DNA from: a virus
Direction: 5' to 3' (one strand)
Length of the DNA: 46,874 bases
IMG/VR virus record: IMGVR_UViG_3300021959_000079
Coordinates: 1-46,874 of that record
The notes below the pieces were generated by a model. That model worked only from the letters and a program-made list of their open reading frames with translations, was not told the origin of the DNA and did no database searches. Numbering within the stretch: the first letter of the stretch is position 1; every line of letters starts with the position of its first letter. This document shows positions 9,354 through 18,262 of this stretch, one piece after another. The translations under genes and the position numbers were made by a program.

Positions 9354-11222
9354 TTAGTAACTAGATGAAGGTGTTGATTTATAACCGACACCTGCACTAG
9401 ACTCACCACTTGCGATGGTGTCTATTTCACCTTGTACCGAAATGTCGGCAGAAGAGATATCTATTAGATTACCCCTTGTTGCAACAACATCATAACTGTT
9501 TGGTATGACGGTGAAGTCGATTGATGTATTGGCATTTACCGTTGAGGTAATGTTCAATGCATCTATTGATAACAATCCAGTGGAATAATTTATTGTTCCA
9601 GCTTCTGAATCGTTATAAATTCTTGTAGAACCTGATAGGTGATATCTTCTTACATTACCTGTACCATCTTCGTCAAAGTAATATGTTTTTGTATCACCAT
9701 CAAGTAAAAAACCTGTTGTGGTTAGAATACCACCTGTACTTGCCATGTGTCCTGAATGAGGATTGTAAAGACTGTTTCCAAAGTTTACAGTGATGTCTTT
9801 CTTCTGACCAATTGTAACAGAGTGTTGTTTTCTTAGTCTTATGTTTGTAATGTTTGACAAAATACTTGAGTCTGCATCATCAATAGCTCTGACAAGTTTT
9901 GAATGTCTAAAGATTGAATCAAAATTGTTTAGATTTGCAGTATCCCAATCAACGATTGCATTCGTTACTAATGTCTGCAATTCTCCTAGAGAAAGTCTTG
10001 TTGATTTAGGGTTGTACTTGAATGTAGTTGAGACAAGTATTTTGATAATTTCAGGATCAATGATTACAGGTCGAACTGTAATCATATTAAGTTTTCTGAG
10101 TTTCTGTTGTATCACTCGTTTTTCTTCTGCAGTTATATAATCAGAATTGTTTGGTTTGATTGCAAGGAATACTTTACCGTATTCAGGTGGATCATTATCT
10201 TCACCACCCCATACTGCAATTGCATCAGCATTTGGATAGTACTCAGAAACTTTTGCTTTATAGTCGTTCAATGTAACTAATCTGTTTTGTGATGTAAAGA
10301 ACTTATTGGCTTTGAACTTGATTGAGTCAATACTTTCTCTCTCTGAACCACCAGTTGCAGGTGTTTGAACAATAATAGTACCTCTAGAGTATCCATTGAT
10401 TGCAGTAACAATACTAAAAGATTTAGCACCATTTGCATGGTCATCATCAACCAATATATAAGTTACATCAATAATATCACCATCTAAAAGTTCTTTTCCT
10501 AATACACCATCACCAAAATAAATTTCTTGAAACCCTTCTTCGTTTTCTTGAATGTAAAACACTTCAGATGTTGTTTTGATTTCTGATACATCGGTAGAAA
10601 GTGTATATGCAGTAGAGACATTGTTAGAAGTAACTGTGACCTCTATAGATGATCCATCTACTCTATCATTAGATAAAACATATTTTGGATTTTTTATTTG
10701 ACGATCATGAACAAAGGTATCTGTAACATATGTTCCCTGAATTAGTTCTACATCAGTGTAGCTAAAGTTTGTACCATTTTGAACTGGTTTGACAGAAGAG
10801 GAAACAACAAATTTATAGTTTGAACCATCAAAGACTGACTCGAATACATTTCCTCTTAGAAGAGTCATCTCTGTTGTAGTCGGATATGTACCGTCTGCAT
10901 TCCTTACATTAGAAAGTGTAAGTTCTATTTTTGCTCTTGCAGCCTTTTCTGATGCAGGGATAAAACCTAAATCTTTTGCACGAGATACAACATTTTTTCT
11001 AATCTGTGCAGAGTCTAAGAATAACTCTGATGCAGCTAAGTTAGTATTGAATGCATTGATATGTGATGCATAAGCAAGTAAGTCAATAAGTAAAGACATA
11101 TTTGAACCTTCAAAGTTATAATCTTTGAATTTGTCTTGACCTTTGAGATAGGTTTTTAGATTCGCTGAAATATCATCAAAATCTAAATCCGATACATTTA
11201 ATAATGAACTTTTGACTGCCAT
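9354..11222 (-). CDS. 6: Baseplate wedge protein gp6 (baseplate J-like)
   Basis: 622 aa (T4 gp6 is 660 aa). Early residues follow the gp6/J-like pattern: SDLDFDDISANLKTYLKGQ (11-29), FEGSNMSLLIDLLAY near 39-53, then NAFNTNLAASELFLDSAQIR with RKNVVSRAKDLGF (roughly 57-90). The middle has the J-like core GFQEIYFGDGVLGKEL, then TPATGGSERESIDSIKF and LVTLNDYKAKV. In T4, gp6 dimers form the inner wedge ring that closes around the hub and changes conformation on contraction. It is directly upstream of the wedge genes and 2 bp after gp25. Confidence 0.9.
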   Translation of the reverse strand: MAVKSSLLNVSDLDFDDISANLKTYLKGQDKFKDYNFEGSNMSLLIDLLAYASHINAFNTNLAASELFLDSAQIRKNVVSRAKDLGFIPASEKAARAKIELTLSNVRNADGTYPTTTEMTLLRGNVFESVFDGSNYKFVVSSSVKPVQNGTNFSYTDVELIQGTYVTDTFVHDRQIKNPKYVLSNDRVDGSSIEVTVTSNNVSTAYTLSTDVSEIKTTSEVFYIQENEEGFQEIYFGDGVLGKELLDGDIIDVTYILVDDDHANGAKSFSIVTAINGYSRGTIIVQTPATGGSERESIDSIKFKANKFFTSQNRLVTLNDYKAKVSEYYPNADAIAVWGGEDNDPPEYGKVFLAIKPNNSDYITAEEKRVIQQKLRKLNMITVRPVIIDPEIIKILVSTTFKYNPKSTRLSLGELQTLVTNAIVDWDTANLNNFDSIFRHSKLVRAIDDADSSILSNITNIRLRKQHSVTIGQKKDITVNFGNSLYNPHSGHMASTGGILTTTGFLLDGDTKTYYFDEDGTGNVRRYHLSGSTRIYNDSEAGTINYSTGLLSIDALNITSTVNANTSIDFTVIPNSYDVVATRGNLIDISSADISVQGEIDTIASGESSAGVGYKSTPSSSY

Positions 11223-11224
11223 GG

Positions 11225-11644
11225 TTATCGTGTCCTTTTAATTTTTACTTCAAAACTGTTCGTTAGTGAACTATTTCTTATGGTATATGTAACAGAAACA
11301 TGCAAGTGATTATTACTCTGATTTGAAAACTGTAGTTTTACATTGTATACTCTTGGTTCAAGTGTTTCGATTGCATTGACTACTCTATCATAGAGTAAGT
11401 GTCTTATTCTGTCGTTATCTAACTCAAACAACGAAGCTCTGATATTGGTTCCGAGGTTAGGTTTAAATGGTCTCTCGTAGAAATTAGTAAGAACGATATT
11501 TCTTACTGACCTCTTAACTGCCTCTGCATCTGTCTTGAGTGTAATATCACCTGTTACAGGATGAGGTGTAAGAAATAAATCTAAATCAGAATATAGACTC
11601 TTACCTGTAGCAACTACTTTTGCTTGATTAACTAAATCTACCAT
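11225..11644 (-). CDS. 25: Baseplate wedge protein gp25 (lysozyme-like wedge family)
   Basis: 139 aa from the chosen ATG (T4 gp25 is 132 aa). Family marks are NFYERPFKPNLGTNIR, a C-terminal ExxEPRVYNVKL stretch (the conserved EPR of gp25), and a terminal beta strand VTYTIRN. gp25 joins gp6 and gp53 in the wedge core and helps start sheath assembly. An in-frame ATG 18 bp further upstream (11662) also exists, but its codons consist of the TATAAATA late promoter itself. The ATG at 11644 (MVDLVNQ) is therefore preferred. It lies only 5 nt from the promoter, with no room for an SD. Confidence 0.9.
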   Translation of the reverse strand: MVDLVNQAKVVATGKSLYSDLDLFLTPHPVTGDITLKTDAEAVKRSVRNIVLTNFYERPFKPNLGTNIRASLFELDNDRIRHLLYDRVVNAIETLEPRVYNVKLQFSNQSNNHLHVSVTYTIRNSSLTNSFEVKIKRTR

Positions 11645-11649
11645 AATAC

Positions 11650-11657
11650 TATTTATA
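11650..11657 (-). promoter_or_regulatory. Late promoter of gp25
   Basis: Perfect TATAAATA on the minus strand, followed by GTATT and then the ATG of gp25. T4 late transcripts start about 5-7 nt after this box, so the mRNA would begin at or next to the start codon. Confidence 0.65.
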
Positions 11658-11671
11658 AACAAATATAATCT

Positions 11672-13315
11672 TTAGATTCTAATTAGTGAGATATTATCAC
11701 CTTCTTTTGGTGTATCCACAAATCTCACATAATTTCCGTTTTCCACATAGTTATTGACACCAAGTGCAGCTGAGTTTATCAATCTATTATCGTTCAGATA
11801 AACACGAAGGGTTCCCTTACCAGTAGGTGCAATAAACTTATCAGTTACACCATCACCTTGATAATATGCAACATTGACTCTTTCTGATCTCTCTAAAATC
11901 TCGTTCAACTGTTCTTGTGATGTGACTTTTGTTTTTCTTCCCAATGCATCCTCTACTTCAAGGTATTCATTTACTGTACCTGAACCTCTTACAGTTGTAT
12001 TGAAGTTGAAAGTTTGGGACTCATCAACATCTATAATTTTAGCAGCTGCAAGTGCAGATAAACCTGAACCTAAATTTGAAGGAAGATCGAAGGGGAAACC
12101 TATAAGTTCTAATATATCACAGAAAGTTATGTTGATCCATTTGAAAATAGAACCCAATCCAATCTTGTCAAAAAACTTCTTTATAATTTTGACCCAATCA
12201 AATAAAAGTTTCTTTTTCCAGTTGATTGCAAAATCTCTGAATGCTTCTATGTATGATTGTATAAGTTCATCACATGATTTGACCGTTGACTTTATTTCAC
12301 CACCTAAAAGTGATAACACATTGAAACCTAGAATGTTCAATTCCTCAAGTGTACGACATACTAACTTTCTTAGTTGTTGAATTCTCTTGTTATATTCTTT
12401 TCGTAGTTCTTCAGATAAGTCAATATTCCTAAGTTTTTCTCTCAACTCATTTATCTCAGTCTTAAATTTACCTATTGCAGCTTGAATGAAAGCTGAAACA
12501 TCAAACTCAAATAATGCAGATAGATCAGGAAGTCCTAAAAGTTTCCAAATAACTTTGAAAATTTTTATAAGAGTTTTTGCAAGTTTGAAGATACCATTTG
12601 TGATCCAATCATGTACCTCTGACTTTATCCAACTCCAAACAACTTGACATCTTTTCTTTCTGTCATCTACTCCAAAAGTACCATCAAATGTTTTATAACC
12701 CTCAGGAACTAAATCATAAAGAGAATCAATCTTCTCACATATCTGCATTTTGATTCTTTCCTGTTCTGCCTTTGTAGCAAGTTTTGCAACATCAATGGAA
12801 ATACCAAAGAGTGTGACTTTGAGACTAAAACTTGTAATCTTAGAAATCAATTCTGCAACCTTCATAGGAATATAGATATGCATTTCTTGTATGAACTCTG
12901 TAACTGCCTGCCTTGCTTCTGCTTGCCAATCACGAACATTGAACTCAAGTCTAAGTTGTCTTATCTGTTCAAGTATTCTTTCTCTTTCCTCACCGACCTT
13001 ACCTTCGAGTTCTGCCATGAGTTCTTGTATTCTTCTTCTGATATCAGGATCAACACCATCTATATTCCACCATGGAGATAATATATTTGCAATTTTTTCT
13101 CTCCATTCTTCTATGGTGTTAATAACTTCCTCTATCTCTGCACGGATTTCATCTGTAATCTCGTCTCTTTGTTCTACCATCCATGCTCTAAGTTTACTTG
13201 GTATCTGACCAATTTCATTGAGTATGTTTGTTAAATCAGCAGGTGTAGGAAATTGAAAAATGTCTCCCTGTGGGCATGAGATCTTGCTTGGAATTGATGG
13301 AAGTGTGAATGCCAT
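11672..13315 (-). CDS. Unknown virion-associated protein, helical with C-terminal beta module
   Basis: 547 aa, not assigned to a T4 gene. Residues ~30-150 are highly charged and helical (EEVINTIEEWREKIANILS, EERERILEQIRQLRLEF), likely coiled coil. 150-400 mixes amphipathic helices with Trp-rich patches (INWKKKLLFDWVKIIKKFF). The last ~70 residues are a different beta module (YYQGDGVTDKFIAPTGKG, LRVYLNDNRLI, YVRFVDTPKEGDNISLIRI) resembling the segment near residues 475-530 of the 1156-aa protein. It sits between gp5 and gp25, 1 bp from gp5, so a hub- or wedge-associated role is likely by position. Marine T4-like phages often have a gene of this kind here. Confidence 0.55.
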   Translation of the reverse strand: MAFTLPSIPSKISCPQGDIFQFPTPADLTNILNEIGQIPSKLRAWMVEQRDEITDEIRAEIEEVINTIEEWREKIANILSPWWNIDGVDPDIRRRIQELMAELEGKVGEERERILEQIRQLRLEFNVRDWQAEARQAVTEFIQEMHIYIPMKVAELISKITSFSLKVTLFGISIDVAKLATKAEQERIKMQICEKIDSLYDLVPEGYKTFDGTFGVDDRKKRCQVVWSWIKSEVHDWITNGIFKLAKTLIKIFKVIWKLLGLPDLSALFEFDVSAFIQAAIGKFKTEINELREKLRNIDLSEELRKEYNKRIQQLRKLVCRTLEELNILGFNVLSLLGGEIKSTVKSCDELIQSYIEAFRDFAINWKKKLLFDWVKIIKKFFDKIGLGSIFKWINITFCDILELIGFPFDLPSNLGSGLSALAAAKIIDVDESQTFNFNTTVRGSGTVNEYLEVEDALGRKTKVTSQEQLNEILERSERVNVAYYQGDGVTDKFIAPTGKGTLRVYLNDNRLINSAALGVNNYVENGNYVRFVDTPKEGDNISLIRI

Positions 13316-13316
13316 T

Positions 13317-14387
13317 TTAGTTCAATGTTATGGTAGGAGCTGCAACTGTCAAATCACCACCTGAGGTAATATCTGTTTTACCTGTGACTTCTATACTTGC
13401 ATTTCCTTTCACAACTATTTTCATATCACCACAAACGGTGACTTCTTTATCACCACACACAACTTCGTAATCACTTTGTACGATTCTTGTATGTCTATCA
13501 CCTAGTGGTTGTACTTCAGTATATGTTCCTGAACGATGATAGATTAGTATTCTTTCTGCATCTCTTGTGTCATCATATTCAATCAAGTGTCCTGACTCAG
13601 TGTACATTGACTTGTTATATGGATACTTAGGTGCAGCTTTTGTATCAGGTGTATGAGGTGAGTTTAGAAATGAATAGTCTGCTTCACCTTGTGCAAAAAC
13701 AGATACATCTGACATGTTGTAATAATCTTCTAGTGGATAATAAGGTAAGTCATCATTTGTAAGTGTTGGGTTAGTAATCTTAGTTCCACCTGAACCTTTT
13801 TTCTCATCACTACCTGAACCTGTCAACGAACTTATTGCATCTCTGATCGATGACAAAATTCCAGTTGCACCACCTGATGCAAGTTTAGAGGAGTAATCAA
13901 TCTCAACTGTTTTAGGTGTAATAGGTGCATTTTCTAAATCACCGAGTAAACCAAAACTTCTTCCTGCACCAAAGATAGGGCCATCAGGTGTTCCAACATA
14001 GTCACTCTCCTTCAGTGCTCTAGGATCATTGAAACCAATTTCTCTGTCTCTTATTTTTTCTCTTCTTGCATCTCCTAATCCAAATCCTGTAACTGGTATT
14101 TCTTTAGGTTGATTGAACCCTACCATACCACCTATGACCATAGGTTCTTGCATTGATTTTCCGTCTTTGAAAGTTACAACTACAGTAGTTCCCTCTACAA
14201 GTCCGTGTTGAGTTCCGAAACCTGATAATGTTGCAGAGGTTGTAGGCATAAGAACGGTTGCCCATGGTAAGTCAGGTGTTCCTATCTTTTGTTTGTTCTC
14301 CGTGTGTAACCCATGCACACGCACACGCACGCGACCCAACTTTTGTGGATCGTTTCTATCTTCAACTACACCGTAATAAAAATTCAT
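13317..14387 (-). CDS. 5: Baseplate central spike gp5-like, without the lysozyme domain
   Basis: 356 aa (T4 gp5 is 575 aa). Residues 1-~95 form the gp5/VgrG OB-fold: FYYGVVEDRNDPQKLGRVRV, LPWATVLMPTT and VVVTFKDGKSMQEPMVIGG. The C-terminus (about 285-356) has short alternating repeats (GDRHTRIVQSDYEVVCGDKE, VTVCGDMKIVVKGNASIEV, then TDITSGGDLTVAAPTITL), as in the triple-stranded beta-helix needle. The ~170 residues between them are Gly/Ser-rich and show no T4-lysozyme motif. It is a membrane-piercing spike whose cell-wall hydrolysis must come from elsewhere. Its ATG overlaps the end of the gp27-like gene by 4 nt. Confidence 0.85.
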   Translation of the reverse strand: MNFYYGVVEDRNDPQKLGRVRVRVHGLHTENKQKIGTPDLPWATVLMPTTSATLSGFGTQHGLVEGTTVVVTFKDGKSMQEPMVIGGMVGFNQPKEIPVTGFGLGDARREKIRDREIGFNDPRALKESDYVGTPDGPIFGAGRSFGLLGDLENAPITPKTVEIDYSSKLASGGATGILSSIRDAISSLTGSGSDEKKGSGGTKITNPTLTNDDLPYYPLEDYYNMSDVSVFAQGEADYSFLNSPHTPDTKAAPKYPYNKSMYTESGHLIEYDDTRDAERILIYHRSGTYTEVQPLGDRHTRIVQSDYEVVCGDKEVTVCGDMKIVVKGNASIEVTGKTDITSGGDLTVAAPTITLN

Positions 14388-15859
14388 CGTCTTATTGCAC
14401 TTCCTTCTTCAGGGCCACTTGCTGTCAATAATGGTGAAGGTATATCTTTGATAATACCTGCATAACTTTCTTTTACACAACTAAGATTGAGTATACCCAC
14501 TTCTTCTACTGGTGAACACTCATAACCAATTTCAGTTATAATGTACCGATTATCGTTCAGTTTGTCAGGAGATACTTGTCTACCCTGTACATCCTTAGGT
14601 TGTTGTTTCAGTATGATAACATGACCCACACTTAGATCTGTTCTAAAAGGAATTTGAACTGTTACACGATATTGTCCTATAACTTGCATTAGTGCATTTC
14701 TACCTAATCTCTTTTCATCTAAATTTTGTCTACCTCTCCATTCTTCATCTTGGTCTATTTGACCATTATCAAATGAATGTCGTGAATGAATGTCGTGTAC
14801 AATAAGTGAACCGTCTTGTTCGTTTGGTGCAGAGTCAACATCGTATTGAGTAACTGTTATGTTCTCTGTTGCACCTTTAAGGTTATCAGAAGTTAACCAA
14901 ACTTCGTCTTGATCTAAAACACTTAGTGGATGACCTGATACATGATGACCTTTGTTATACACTTTCTTTAGATCAAACACTTGGTTGTATTGTATTTTTC
15001 TTATAGGGTCAAATACTTTCATGGTACTTGCATACCCACCTGTTTCTGTTAGTTTGAGTGTGTCAAATTGTTGTTCCCTCATAAATGTTTTGATTTCAGA
15101 ATGTAGACCACCCTTTCCATTTAGATCACGAATACTTGCATCGTAATCTGTTCTTGGAACATTGTCGAACTCTACTGGAAATTCACTTTGACACATTTCT
15201 GAAAACGACTTGAATTGAAACTTACCGTTTGCAGTTTGAAAGAAAAACATTTCATTACCCCATGTGTTATCGGATGGAGTACCTTGTGCTGAAATGTAAT
15301 CTATTATATCGTTTACTGTCCAGTTAGGAGAAATGAATTGAAAGTTTTCGTATTTGGTATCTTCCCAATGATCAAATTCTTCTTCTTTGAAGCTCGCATC
15401 ATTGAGTAAAATGTTCTGTAAGATATTACTCCACGAACCTCTATACACTTGACTGATTCGTGTTCGTTTTGCATAGAATTCTCTTGGATCACAAAATATA
15501 AGTTGATAACCAATACCTAGTCCCTCAGGATTGTCTTGAATATTATGTACTTTGTGAATACGAAAAGTTTTGTCTATAGAAAATTGAGTTTCTGCACTCT
15601 TATTCATTCCTTCTTTTTGTCTGAATGCAACTCTAAGAAATTCTTGTCCAGTCATACGGAAGTTTTTTAAGTAATCCATACCATCAATGATAGATGCATC
15701 ACCAGTAAGAAATTTTGAATCTATAGATTCAAAGATTCTAAGATTGGTACACAACGATCTCAAATCAACAGCCTCTTCAAACTGATTGATAAGAACAAGT
15801 GCATCGATTTCAAATTGACCTGCAATCAGGTTTTGTGTTTCTGTTTGTCTGCCTGACAT
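14384..15859 (-). CDS. 27: Baseplate hub protein gp27-like
   Basis: 491 aa (T4 gp27 is 391 aa). Assigned to gp27 because it lies directly before gp5 with a 4-nt overlap (T4 gp5 and gp27 form the hub), and because it has the tube-like hub pattern: IDALVLINQFEEAVDLRSL at the start, AFRQKEG, FRIHKVHNIQ, LIFCDPREFYAKRTRIS (about 125-140) and FNVNDIIDYIS-like ENFQFISPNWTVNDIIDYIS near 180-200. Near the C-terminus, QIPFRTDLSVGHVIIL and RYIITEIGYEC resemble the second tube-like domain of hub proteins. Identity to T4 gp27 is low by eye, so synteny carries much of the call. Confidence 0.65.
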   Translation of the reverse strand: MSGRQTETQNLIAGQFEIDALVLINQFEEAVDLRSLCTNLRIFESIDSKFLTGDASIIDGMDYLKNFRMTGQEFLRVAFRQKEGMNKSAETQFSIDKTFRIHKVHNIQDNPEGLGIGYQLIFCDPREFYAKRTRISQVYRGSWSNILQNILLNDASFKEEEFDHWEDTKYENFQFISPNWTVNDIIDYISAQGTPSDNTWGNEMFFFQTANGKFQFKSFSEMCQSEFPVEFDNVPRTDYDASIRDLNGKGGLHSEIKTFMREQQFDTLKLTETGGYASTMKVFDPIRKIQYNQVFDLKKVYNKGHHVSGHPLSVLDQDEVWLTSDNLKGATENITVTQYDVDSAPNEQDGSLIVHDIHSRHSFDNGQIDQDEEWRGRQNLDEKRLGRNALMQVIGQYRVTVQIPFRTDLSVGHVIILKQQPKDVQGRQVSPDKLNDNRYIITEIGYECSPVEEVGILNLSCVKESYAGIIKDIPSPLLTASGPEEGSAIRR

Positions 15860-15866
15860 AATATAA

Positions 15867-16574
15867 TTATCCCAATAATCTATCTAACTCAGCAATTAGG
15901 GGTTTTACTAAGTGTCTCTTAAGTACTTTGATACTCCTCTTCTTCTCATTTATTGCAAATTCTTCGTCATAAAAAGTAACAGGATTAAAACCTGATGATG
16001 GAGTATTCTTTTCAACTCCATCTGAGTTCTTATAATGTGTTACACCGTCTCTATGATTTTGCACAGACTGTACTGTAAATGATTTACCACTATTTGCACC
16101 TGTAACCACATCTCCTGCAGTCCATGAACCTCTGTCGACAATAACTCTTTTGAATGTTGGATCAACAAATATAACATTTGCAGTTGATAAAGAACTACTG
16201 ATTTTTTCTCCTAATAAGAACTTAGAAGAAGATGAAACAATATCGGTGGTGTTCGATGCAGTTAGTATGTAGCCTGGATATTTTTGACTGATATACTCTT
16301 CAAATTCATCAAAACTTTTATACCATTGGTAATAGTTATCAAAGTTGTTTGTCAAAAAGAATAACCAATGTAAGTCTGCATCACCGTATAGTTTTGTTGC
16401 AACTATATCAGGTCTTTCACCATCGTGAATTTCATAACTTGTGTATTCTATCATACTATCAAGTGCTTCAGGTTCAATTACAACCTTACGAAAAATATCT
16501 TTGATTCTTATGATATTACCAGTTTCTAGTTGATACTTTATCTTAGGGAAATTTGAAAAATACTGATTAGGCAT
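15867..16574 (-). CDS. 53: Baseplate wedge protein gp53
   Basis: 235 aa (T4 gp53 is 196 aa). The N-terminal half matches the gp53/LysM-like wedge family: YFSNFPKIKYQL, IRIKDIFRKVVIEP, YEIHDGERPDIVATKLYGDA (67-86) and DLHWLFFLTNN, then YQWYKSFDEFEEYISQKYPG. The pattern 'degree of freedom, not known, path dead' around GERPDIVA-LYGD-HW is shared with many contractile-tail wedge proteins. The C-terminal ~110 residues hold a small beta domain (DVVTGANSGKSFTVQSV) that T4 lacks. gp53 links wedges around the hub. It overlaps gp48 by TAATG coupling at 16574. Confidence 0.85.
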   Translation of the reverse strand: MPNQYFSNFPKIKYQLETGNIIRIKDIFRKVVIEPEALDSMIEYTSYEIHDGERPDIVATKLYGDADLHWLFFLTNNFDNYYQWYKSFDEFEEYISQKYPGYILTASNTTDIVSSSSKFLLGEKISSSLSTANVIFVDPTFKRVIVDRGSWTAGDVVTGANSGKSFTVQSVQNHRDGVTHYKNSDGVEKNTPSSGFNPVTFYDEEFAINEKKRSIKVLKRHLVKPLIAELDRLLG

Positions 16575-17764
16575 TATCCGTCACCCCCTGCAGCTCTTTG
16601 TCTTCTTTCTTCCTCTCGTCTTCTAGCGGCTGCTAATTCATCTGCTTCTGCTTGTAACTCATCTTGATTACCTTGAAAATCATGATACCCATTTCGTTTT
16701 ACTGAGATGTATTCTTTATAATTTTCTTGTGTTGCAATAACAACTTCAGTAAACTCTAAATCTAATGTTGTTTTTATAGGATAACCATCGTGGTAAGTCA
16801 TAGTGTAATCGTCTGCATATTTAACAGAAGCCTTTGTTAAAAAGCAAGGTAGAAATCCTTCTACATGATTTTTGATAGGGCCGTGATAGTCTATTTGAAA
16901 TTTGTTTGGATAATTGAAAAAGTTTTCTAATGTTTCTTCTTGACCTTGTTCTGCACCATGATCTTGACGACCAAACATACCGTGTCTAAAGGTATTAGGT
17001 AACATCAACATTTTGAAATGATGACAAATCAACTCAACTTGCTGAGCTTCTTCTGCACTTGCAGGTATAAACTCAAAAGCAAAACTATGTGATCTAAAAT
17101 CCATTCCTTGAAATTGCATTTCTTCCATAGGGTTTTTCGCTTTACCTGCACGGAAGTTAGAATAACCACCAGTCATTGTATTACTAATTGCATTGAGACC
17201 TGTTCCAATTGCAGTACTTACTGTTCTCCCAAGTTGAGAAAAACCAGCACCTACACCTTCATTTGCAAATGCACTTCCAGTAGATGTCATTCCTCTAGAC
17301 AAAATACCGAATTCCTTTTTACCTGTAGATACTTCTATATCACTTATCATTGCACCATCAGGTATATACAACATGATACTTACTTCTTGTATAAAATCAT
17401 ATATATTACCTGTTCCCCCTTCTGTATTATCTGAAGTTTGTGGAATTGCATTTCTTGCTAGTGATCTAAACTCTATAGAGTTCATCATTTGGTGATGTAA
17501 TGGGTAGGTCAACGCGAGAGGACTTCCATTAGGTTGAAGTGATGCAAATCGTACTGGTGCATTTGCAGAATCAAACGATGCCTTTAGAGACTCTCTTCTC
17601 TGATCTAAACGATTTCGTGCATCCTCTCTTCTATCTGCAAGAATATCGTTACTGATAACTCCATCGTAGTTGATACTTCTTAGTTTGCCACTAATTCCTT
17701 TGAATGAATTTATTGCATTCTGTACTTTTTTGAATTTTTTGATTAGTTTGCTAAGTGATGCCAT
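16574..17764 (-). CDS. 48: Tail tube cap / baseplate protein gp48-like
   Basis: 396 aa (T4 gp48 is 364 aa). The N-terminal ~60 residues are basic and helical. Family-like features: a low-complexity Gly/Ala/Thr linker near 150-210, FRSHSFAFEFIPASAEEAQQ (about 233-252, matching the TWDLTPRSTEDL region of gp48), IDYHGPIKNHVEG, CFLTKASVKYADDYT and TTLDLEFTEVVI at the end of the fold. A charged tail (AAARRREEERRQRA) closes the protein. gp48 caps the baseplate and starts the tail tube together with gp54. The downstream neighbour is gp53, and upstream lies a divergent late-promoter region. Confidence 0.65.
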   Translation of the reverse strand: MASLSKLIKKFKKVQNAINSFKGISGKLRSINYDGVISNDILADRREDARNRLDQRRESLKASFDSANAPVRFASLQPNGSPLALTYPLHHQMMNSIEFRSLARNAIPQTSDNTEGGTGNIYDFIQEVSIMLYIPDGAMISDIEVSTGKKEFGILSRGMTSTGSAFANEGVGAGFSQLGRTVSTAIGTGLNAISNTMTGGYSNFRAGKAKNPMEEMQFQGMDFRSHSFAFEFIPASAEEAQQVELICHHFKMLMLPNTFRHGMFGRQDHGAEQGQEETLENFFNYPNKFQIDYHGPIKNHVEGFLPCFLTKASVKYADDYTMTYHDGYPIKTTLDLEFTEVVIATQENYKEYISVKRNGYHDFQGNQDELQAEADELAAARRREEERRQRAAGGDG

Positions 17765-17775
17765 TAATTGTGACC

Positions 17776-17783
17776 TATAAATA
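17776..17783 (+). promoter_or_regulatory. Late promoter for the plus-strand gp4 block
   Basis: Perfect TATAAATA on the plus strand, 22 bp upstream of the gp4 ATG at 17806. It lies in a 41-bp divergent intergenic region. Confidence 0.7.
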
Positions 17784-17800
17784 ATAAATACTATTACTGT

Positions 17801-17808
17801 TATTTATG
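17801..17808 (-). promoter_or_regulatory. Probable late promoter for the gp48 operon (CATAAATA)
   Basis: CATAAATA on the minus strand, 36 bp upstream of the gp48 ATG. It overlaps the ATG of gp4 on the other strand, so the two divergent late operons share one short control region. The first base departs from TATAAATA. Confidence 0.45.
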
Positions 17809-18246
17809 TCAAGAAAAGCTTATAAAGGAAAGTTTAAACCCAAGAATTATAAGAAATATAAGGGTGATCCAACAAGAATTATTTATCGTTCTCTGTGGGA
17901 AAGACGATTTATGGTCTATTGTGATAACAATCCAAACATTATAGAGTGGGGAAGTGAAGAAGTTATCATCCCCTATAGGTCTCCACTTGACAAAAAGATA
18001 CACCGTTATTTCCCTGACTTCTATGTCAAATATGTAAACTCAAAAGGTCATACTGTAAGAGAAATTATAGAAGTCAAACCAAAGAGTAAACTCAAACCAC
18101 CACCTGAACCCAAAAGGAGAACACAGAGATATCTAAATGAGTGTGTATCCTATATGATCAATCAAGCAAAGTTCAAGGCTGCTGAAAGTTTTTGCAAGGA
18201 AAGAAGATTAGGTTTTAGAATTTTAACAGAAGATCAATTGACATAA
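17806..18246 (+). CDS. 4: Head completion nuclease gp4 (TnsA/PD-(D/E)XK-like)
   Basis: 146 aa (T4 gp4 is about 150 aa). Near full-length match by eye to T4 gp4: FKPKNYKKYKGDP, IIYRSLWERRFMVYCD (25-40), IEWGSEEVIIPY, HRYFPDFYVKY (66-76) and EIIEVKPKS (87-95). These give the TnsA-like nuclease triad E32, D71 and E89-x-K91. gp4 acts late in head completion, before head and tail join; the nuclease activity is inferred from the fold. It begins the plus-strand late block, with TATAAATA 22 bp upstream and no SD. Confidence 0.92.
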   Translation: MSRKAYKGKFKPKNYKKYKGDPTRIIYRSLWERRFMVYCDNNPNIIEWGSEEVIIPYRSPLDKKIHRYFPDFYVKYVNSKGHTVREIIEVKPKSKLKPPPEPKRRTQRYLNECVSYMINQAKFKAAESFCKERRLGFRILTEDQLT

Positions 18247-18249
18247 TTG

Positions 18250-18257
18250 CATAAATA
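18250..18257 (+). promoter_or_regulatory. Probable late promoter (CATAAATA) upstream of the 196-aa gene
   Basis: CATAAATA, then GTTAT, then ATG at 18263. This is the same N5 spacing to the start codon as at gp25. No SD is present. Confidence 0.5.
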
Positions 18258-18262
18258 GTTAT

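Noticed and set aside
11874-12380. 168-aa plus-strand ORF
   Set aside because: It lies wholly opposite the 547-aa structural protein and shows Ser-rich shadow composition without an SD.
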